Positions 59,652 through 64,000 of a DNA stretch of 64,000 nucleotides are shown here, piece after piece. The number at the start of each line of letters is the position of its first letter. Position 1 is the stretch's first letter. The DNA is from Saprospiraceae bacterium (GTDB lineage Bacteria > Bacteroidota > Bacteroidia > Chitinophagales > Saprospiraceae). The notes beneath the pieces were generated by a model. It saw only the letters and a list, made by a program, of their open reading frames with translations, did no database searches and was not told the origin of the DNA. Position numbers and translations under genes: made by a program. The stretch is from positions 1 to 64,000 of the forward strand of contig JAEUUT010000222.1 in NCBI GenBank assembly GCA_016787415.1, read 5' to 3'.

Positions 59652-61994
59652 TTATGGCTTTTTCAAAGTGCGTTCGAATAGCCTGAAAATGCGTTTGTAC
59701 TCGTCTGCCCAGGAGGTAGGCTCCGTAAACGCATGGTCTTCGACCGGATAGGATGCAACCTCCCAGTTTTCTTTTCTCAGTTCGATCAGCCGTTGCGTCA
59801 GCCTAACCACATCCTGATAGTGAACATTTACATCCACCATGCCATGGCAAATCAACAAGTTGCCTTTTAAGCCGTCAGCAAAGTTGATGGGCGAACTACG
59901 CTGATAAGCAATCGAATCTGTTTGTGGTTCGTTGAGGATATTGGAGGTGTAGCCATGGTTGTACGCAGCCCAGTCCGTCACAGGGCGCAGCGCAGCACCC
60001 GATTTGAACACATCCGGCGTTGTAAACATGGCCATCAGCGTAATAAACCCGCCATAAGAGCCACCATATATTCCAATACGCCCAGGATCAACGCCTTCGT
60101 GCTGTACCAGCCAGGCTGCGCCGTCTACATGATCCTGCAAATCTTTTCCGCCCATGTACCTGTAAATCCCCGTACGCCAGTCGCGCCCGTACCCTGCCGA
60201 GCCACGATAATCCATATCCAGCACCGTGTAACCCTGATCTGCCAGGAAATTATGGAACATGTTTTCACGGAAATAAAGGCTCCACCAGCGATGCGCATTT
60301 TGCAGGTAGCCTGCGCCATGCACAAACACAACCGCAGGTTTTGCGCCATTTTTACCTTTTGCCCGATACAGCCGCGCGTACACTTCGGCGCCATCACGGG
60401 CTTTTATTTTTACAAATTCGGGCATCCGCCAGGGGTAGGACTTGAACTGTTTGCTTTGTGAATACGTAACCTGAACGGGTACTGCGTCCGCCTGATTTTT
60501 TTGAACATACAATTCCCAGGGTTGGATGGCTGTGGAATATAAAAAGGCAAAATATTGGTTATCAGGCGATAGTGTTGTTTGCCAGGCCCCGTTTTTTTGT
60601 GTAATCCGTTCGCGTTGCCCTCCCGAAACGGACATTCTGTACAGGTGCTGTTCGCCCGGGTTGAGTTCATTGGTGGTCAGATAGAACTGTGTTTTATCGC
60701 GTGACAATTGAACGTTCAGCACCTCAAATTTTCCCTTCGTCAATTGTTTTTTTGTGCCACTGGAAAGATCGATCGTGTACAAGTGCGCAAACCCGTCGGC
60801 TTCCGACTGAAAAAACAAGGTATGATCGTCCAGAAACCCAATTGCATTGACAGGCCCGCCAATCCATGCCTCGTCGCGCTGGCGGTCCATGGTTTTGAGG
60901 CTGGCAGTAGCCGGGTCCAATTGCGCTATCCAGCGATCCTTGTTGTCGAGGCTGCGTACCACCACCACGGCATACGAGCCTTGATCAGACCACATAACTT
61001 CCTGAAAATATACCTTCCTCATTGCCGGTTTTTTCTTTGAAATGGTATCGCCCCGGGCGTATTCTTTCAAATATGCAGGCTCGTCGGAAATGCCCTCCAG
61101 CCCTGTCAGGCTCACCTGAATAGCCGTATCCTGCGCAATATCCAACACCCATAATTCCTGGCTGGACTGCGCGCTGCCGACTTTGGTACGGCCCGGAATA
61201 TTTTCGGTAAAACCGGATTCTGTCACGTAACTGGGAATATTGGTACGCCGGTTGTTTTTGGCCGAAAGATTCAATTGAAAAGTGATAAACCGACCATCCG
61301 GGCTGATTTGCTGGCCGTCGATACTCTTGTTGTCCAGAAAAACTTCTTTCGGGTGCGTGGCTGGTTGGCTCTTTTCACGCGCTTCTGCTTCTTTTGCACG
61401 CTCGGATTTTGTCTTCAACGTCTGGAACAGGGCCAGTTGCTGGTTTTTGAGCCATTCTTCCTGCGCATTTTTTCTGGAGGATTCTTTTTCAGAACGTTCC
61501 GTTACAAAATTCGTCCATTGCTTCAGGTACCCCCGATTCAGGTCGATACTGAAAAGATTATTGCCTTTCGTGAAAAAAACGCTGGATTCGTCGGCGCTGA
61601 AATAGGGCTCGTTTTCATTTTCCAGGGTATTTGTGAGCGCTACTGCCTTCATCGATGCGATATCGAGCAGAAACAGGTCGCCATTTTGCACATATATCTT
61701 TTTTGTCTGGGCCCGGTTGTACGCTCCACCCCGCCCCGGCAAGTTGCGCCTGGCATCCAGGCTCACCTTGAATGGTTTGTTTTCGCTGATATTAACAGCA
61801 TACAAGGAATCGGATGTTTGCAGTTCCGGATTCCAGTAAAAATAAACAGTCCGGCTGTCTTCCGACCAATATGGTGAAGATGGCAAAGGCCCCACCGAAA
61901 TTTTGGGGTCGGCCATGATGGCATCAATCGTCAACTGCGCCTGGAGGCTGCATACTGTCAGGGAGAGCAGGCAATAAAGGAATACGGTTTTCAT
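59652..61994 (-). CDS. Prolyl-oligopeptidase-family S9 (DPP IV-like) peptidase
   Basis: 780 residues with signal peptide (LLSLTVCSLQAQ). The N-terminal beta-propeller (about 40-520) contains PD40-like blades (SEDSRTVYFYWNPE, SPDGRFITFQLNLS, LSPDNQYFAFLYS). The C-terminal alpha/beta hydrolase (about 530-780) has the nucleophile Ser in GIYGGSYGGF, an Asp in CHGMVDVNVHYQD and the His in PVEDHAFTEPTSW. It cleaves dipeptides or oligopeptides at proline or related sites in the periplasm. Divergent from the CRTAC1-like lipoprotein gene across 77 bases. Confidence 0.93.
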   Translation of the reverse strand: MKTVFLYCLLSLTVCSLQAQLTIDAIMADPKISVGPLPSSPYWSEDSRTVYFYWNPELQTSDSLYAVNISENKPFKVSLDARRNLPGRGGAYNRAQTKKIYVQNGDLFLLDIASMKAVALTNTLENENEPYFSADESSVFFTKGNNLFSIDLNRGYLKQWTNFVTERSEKESSRKNAQEEWLKNQQLALFQTLKTKSERAKEAEAREKSQPATHPKEVFLDNKSIDGQQISPDGRFITFQLNLSAKNNRRTNIPSYVTESGFTENIPGRTKVGSAQSSQELWVLDIAQDTAIQVSLTGLEGISDEPAYLKEYARGDTISKKKPAMRKVYFQEVMWSDQGSYAVVVVRSLDNKDRWIAQLDPATASLKTMDRQRDEAWIGGPVNAIGFLDDHTLFFQSEADGFAHLYTIDLSSGTKKQLTKGKFEVLNVQLSRDKTQFYLTTNELNPGEQHLYRMSVSGGQRERITQKNGAWQTTLSPDNQYFAFLYSTAIQPWELYVQKNQADAVPVQVTYSQSKQFKSYPWRMPEFVKIKARDGAEVYARLYRAKGKNGAKPAVVFVHGAGYLQNAHRWWSLYFRENMFHNFLADQGYTVLDMDYRGSAGYGRDWRTGIYRYMGGKDLQDHVDGAAWLVQHEGVDPGRIGIYGGSYGGFITLMAMFTTPDVFKSGAALRPVTDWAAYNHGYTSNILNEPQTDSIAYQRSSPINFADGLKGNLLICHGMVDVNVHYQDVVRLTQRLIELRKENWEVASYPVEDHAFTEPTSWADEYKRIFRLFERTLKKP

Positions 61995-62058
61995 ACGTTT
62001 TTGTTATTTTTCACAACGGGATGCAAGAATACTACGCCTTGTCCGAAATGAGAAATGC

Positions 62059-62066
62059 TATCTTTG
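62059..62066 (+). promoter_or_regulatory. Candidate -7 box (TATCTTTG) five bases before the start codon
   Basis: TATCTTTG fits TAnnTTTG and ends 5 bases before the ATG at 62072, similar to the close spacing at 10982 and 46861. Confidence 0.5.
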
Positions 62067-62071
62067 CCCGT

Positions 62072-64000
62072 ATGACCAAGCACATATTCTTACCCGTTGG
62101 AATGATTGTTTTTTCCCTTTTTCTGGCTTCATGTGGACAGAAGGAAAAGAAACCGGCATTGTTTGAGTTGCTTCGGAAAGAAAGTACCGGGCTCGATTTT
62201 ATGAATGAATTGCATCAAAGCGGCGAATTCAACGTGTTCAATTACATGTACTTCTTCAATGGCGGCGGTGTGGGCGCGGGCGATTTCAACAACGACGGGC
62301 TGGTCGACTTGTATTTCACCAATAATATGGGCCCCAACAGGATGTTTCTGAACAAAGGCAACCTGAAATTCAACGATGTAACCGATCAGGCAGGTGTGGC
62401 GGGCATGGAAGGATGGACATCCGGTATCAGCATTGTCGACCTCAACAACGACGGCCTGCTGGATTTATATGTCGGCCAGATGGGCGAATACCAGGGCATT
62501 CACGGTCGCAATCAGTTGTTTATTTGCACAGGCATCAACAATGGAGTGCCGCACTACGAAGACCGGGCGGCGGCGTACGGACTTGATTTGAAAGGTTTTG
62601 CCACGCAAGCCGCCTTTTTTGATTACGACCTGGATGGCGACCTGGATATGTTCCAACTCAACCACTCCCTGCATCAAAACGGCACTTTTGGGCCTAAAAA
62701 AGCATTTGAAGGTCAAATGCACCCGCTGGCTGGCGACCGGCTGATGCGCAACGACAACGGGAAGTTTACGGATGTAACAGCACAGTCGGGTATTCTTAGT
62801 ACAGTAATCGGATATGGCCTGGGAATCGTTACTGGAGACATTAACAACGACGGCTACCCGGATATCTACATCGGAAATGACTTTCACGAAAACGATTACC
62901 TCTACATCAACCAGAAAAACGGCACATTCCGGGAGTCCATCACCGATGAAATGATGCACACCAGCCAGTTTTCCATGGGCGTGGACATGGCCGATGTGAA
63001 CAACGACGGCTGGAACGACATCATTTCGCTGGATATGCTGCCAGAAGATCCGTTTATTCTGAAAAGTTCGCTCGGCGAAGACAACTACGGCCTGTATCAA
63101 TACAAGATCGGGCATGGCTATCACTATCAGTTTACCCGAAACAACCTGCAACTGAACAACGGCGACGGCACTTTCAGCGAAATCGGCTTGTTTGCAGGTG
63201 TGGCAGCCACTGACTGGTCGTGGTCGCCGCTGTGGATGGATTTCGACAGTGACGGTTTCAAAGACCTGTTCGTCAGCAACGGCATCCCGCGCCGTATGAA
63301 CGACATTGATTTTGTAAAATTTCAGGAAGACAGAGGGCTGCAACTCAAGGAAAACTCGACGAGAAGTGTGGATGAAAAAGAGCTGGCTGTGGTAGACCGC
63401 ATGCCGCGTGTAAAACTTCCCAATAAACTATTCCGCAATACAGGCAGGCTTCGTTTCGACGACCTGAGCGAGCAGATTGGATCCGCCTCTACCTCTTTTT
63501 CCAATGGCGCAGTCTATGCCGACCTGGACAATGACGGCGACCTGGACATCGTGACCAACAACCTGGAAGACGAGCCATTTGTGTACCAAAACCTGCTTCG
63601 GGAATCCAATCCATCCGCGGGCGCATACCTGTCATTTCAGTTCGAAGGACAACCCGGAAACAGCCATGGCATCGGCACAAAAATCCTGGTTTTTAAACAC
63701 GATGGAAGCCGGGAAACCGAAGCATTCTACCCGGTGCGGGGGTACCAGTCCAGCGCGCATATCCCGCTATATGTCGGCGTGGGCGATCAAGCAGCCGTCG
63801 ATTCGGTCTGCTGTATCTGGCCGGATGGCAGTTATCAGCGGGTAAAAAACCTGTCATACAACCAGACCCAAACCCTGGAATGGAGTGCCAACCTGCCCAA
63901 AGCCGACTTCAACAAGTTGTATCCTGCCACCAAACCGGCCTATGCTTTTGAAGATGTTTCCTCCCGTACCGGGCTGAATTTCAAGCACATAGAAAATCCG
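62072..64000 (+). CDS. CRTAC1/ASPIC-type FG-GAP repeat lipoprotein (partial, runs off the right edge)
   Basis: At least 643 residues without a stop; the 3' end is outside the window. A lipoprotein signal (FSLFLASCGQK, Cys near residue 23) is followed by FG-GAP/VCBS propeller repeats with the calcium-binding DxNxDGxxD motif (GDFNNDGLVDLYF, VDLNNDGLLDLYV, FDYDLDGDLDMFQ, GDINNDGYPDIYI, MADVNNDGWNDIISLDM, VYADLDNDGDLDIVTNN). An ASPIC/UnbV-like segment comes near the visible end (SVCCIWPDGSYQRVKNLSYN). Such proteins are surface-exposed and often accompany SusC/SusD-type systems, but here only an S9 peptidase precedes it. Function unknown. Confidence 0.88.
   Translation, partial: MTKHIFLPVGMIVFSLFLASCGQKEKKPALFELLRKESTGLDFMNELHQSGEFNVFNYMYFFNGGGVGAGDFNNDGLVDLYFTNNMGPNRMFLNKGNLKFNDVTDQAGVAGMEGWTSGISIVDLNNDGLLDLYVGQMGEYQGIHGRNQLFICTGINNGVPHYEDRAAAYGLDLKGFATQAAFFDYDLDGDLDMFQLNHSLHQNGTFGPKKAFEGQMHPLAGDRLMRNDNGKFTDVTAQSGILSTVIGYGLGIVTGDINNDGYPDIYIGNDFHENDYLYINQKNGTFRESITDEMMHTSQFSMGVDMADVNNDGWNDIISLDMLPEDPFILKSSLGEDNYGLYQYKIGHGYHYQFTRNNLQLNNGDGTFSEIGLFAGVAATDWSWSPLWMDFDSDGFKDLFVSNGIPRRMNDIDFVKFQEDRGLQLKENSTRSVDEKELAVVDRMPRVKLPNKLFRNTGRLRFDDLSEQIGSASTSFSNGAVYADLDNDGDLDIVTNNLEDEPFVYQNLLRESNPSAGAYLSFQFEGQPGNSHGIGTKILVFKHDGSRETEAFYPVRGYQSSAHIPLYVGVGDQAAVDSVCCIWPDGSYQRVKNLSYNQTQTLEWSANLPKADFNKLYPATKPAYAFEDVSSRTGLNFKHIENP

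Overview
The window looks like a chromosomal segment of a Bacteroidota bacterium, most likely from the Saprospiria/Chitinophagia side of the phylum. Evidence: four secreted proteins end in type IX secretion (T9SS) C-terminal sorting domains; several genes are preceded by the Bacteroidota -7 box TAnnTTTG; there is a FecA-type TonB-dependent receptor, a Nudix-type AraR regulator, a fused branched-chain 2-oxoacid dehydrogenase E1, and a DUF5683 protein. No rRNA, tRNA, CRISPR array, prophage or intact insertion sequence was recognised. The species assignment is inference.

Layout. 0.2-2.6 kb (-): mscL, a small P-loop kinase and a DegP/HtrA protease. 2.9-8.7 kb (+): dapF, an outer-membrane-type protein, an unknown protein, hemF (overlapping the unknown gene by ATGA) and an MsbA-like ABC exporter. 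8.9-12.5 kb (+): a T9SS cargo, a small beta-barrel, a DUF5683 protein and a rhomboid protease. 12.5-16 kb: glucosaminidase, two unknown proteins and a DUF2007 protein. 16-19.4 kb: a 1127-residue beta-propeller/amidohydrolase fusion. 19.5-29.1 kb (-): a complete L-arabinose/arabinan operon (GH51, araA, araB, GH51, araD, galM) behind a Nudix-type araR. Two near-identical candidate AraR operators lie in front of the operon and in front of araR. 29.2-37.2 kb: FecA-like receptor, a MORN-repeat lipoprotein, and two vanadium-haloperoxidase/PAP2-type proteins flanking an OmpR-type two-component system. 37.3-46.7 kb (-): hemE, a LolC/E-type permease, a LytS-type kinase with TPR-like repeats, a methyltransferase, two T9SS propeller proteins and a hotdog thioesterase. 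46.9-52.2 kb: a bacterial dynamin, a START protein, a T9SS protein carrying a lysyl-oxidase domain with its copper ligands and both cofactor residues, and a DciA-like protein. 52.4-62 kb: a membrane-anchored HhH protein next to an OmpA-domain protein, an unknown, a saccharopine-dehydrogenase-like protein, E1 alpha/beta, a DksA/TraR-like protein and an S9 peptidase. The right edge cuts a CRTAC1/ASPIC-type lipoprotein.

The most unusual structural signal is a set of long, near-perfect inverted repeats filling intergenic gaps, above all between convergent genes. Several have arms made of tandem heptamers (GAGTTAT or GARGTGA). Two of them, 15 kb apart, share the heptamer arm and a 15-nt loop. Their distal stems differ in sequence, yet each stem is perfectly self-complementary. 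One palindrome runs into hemE and encodes its last codons and stop.
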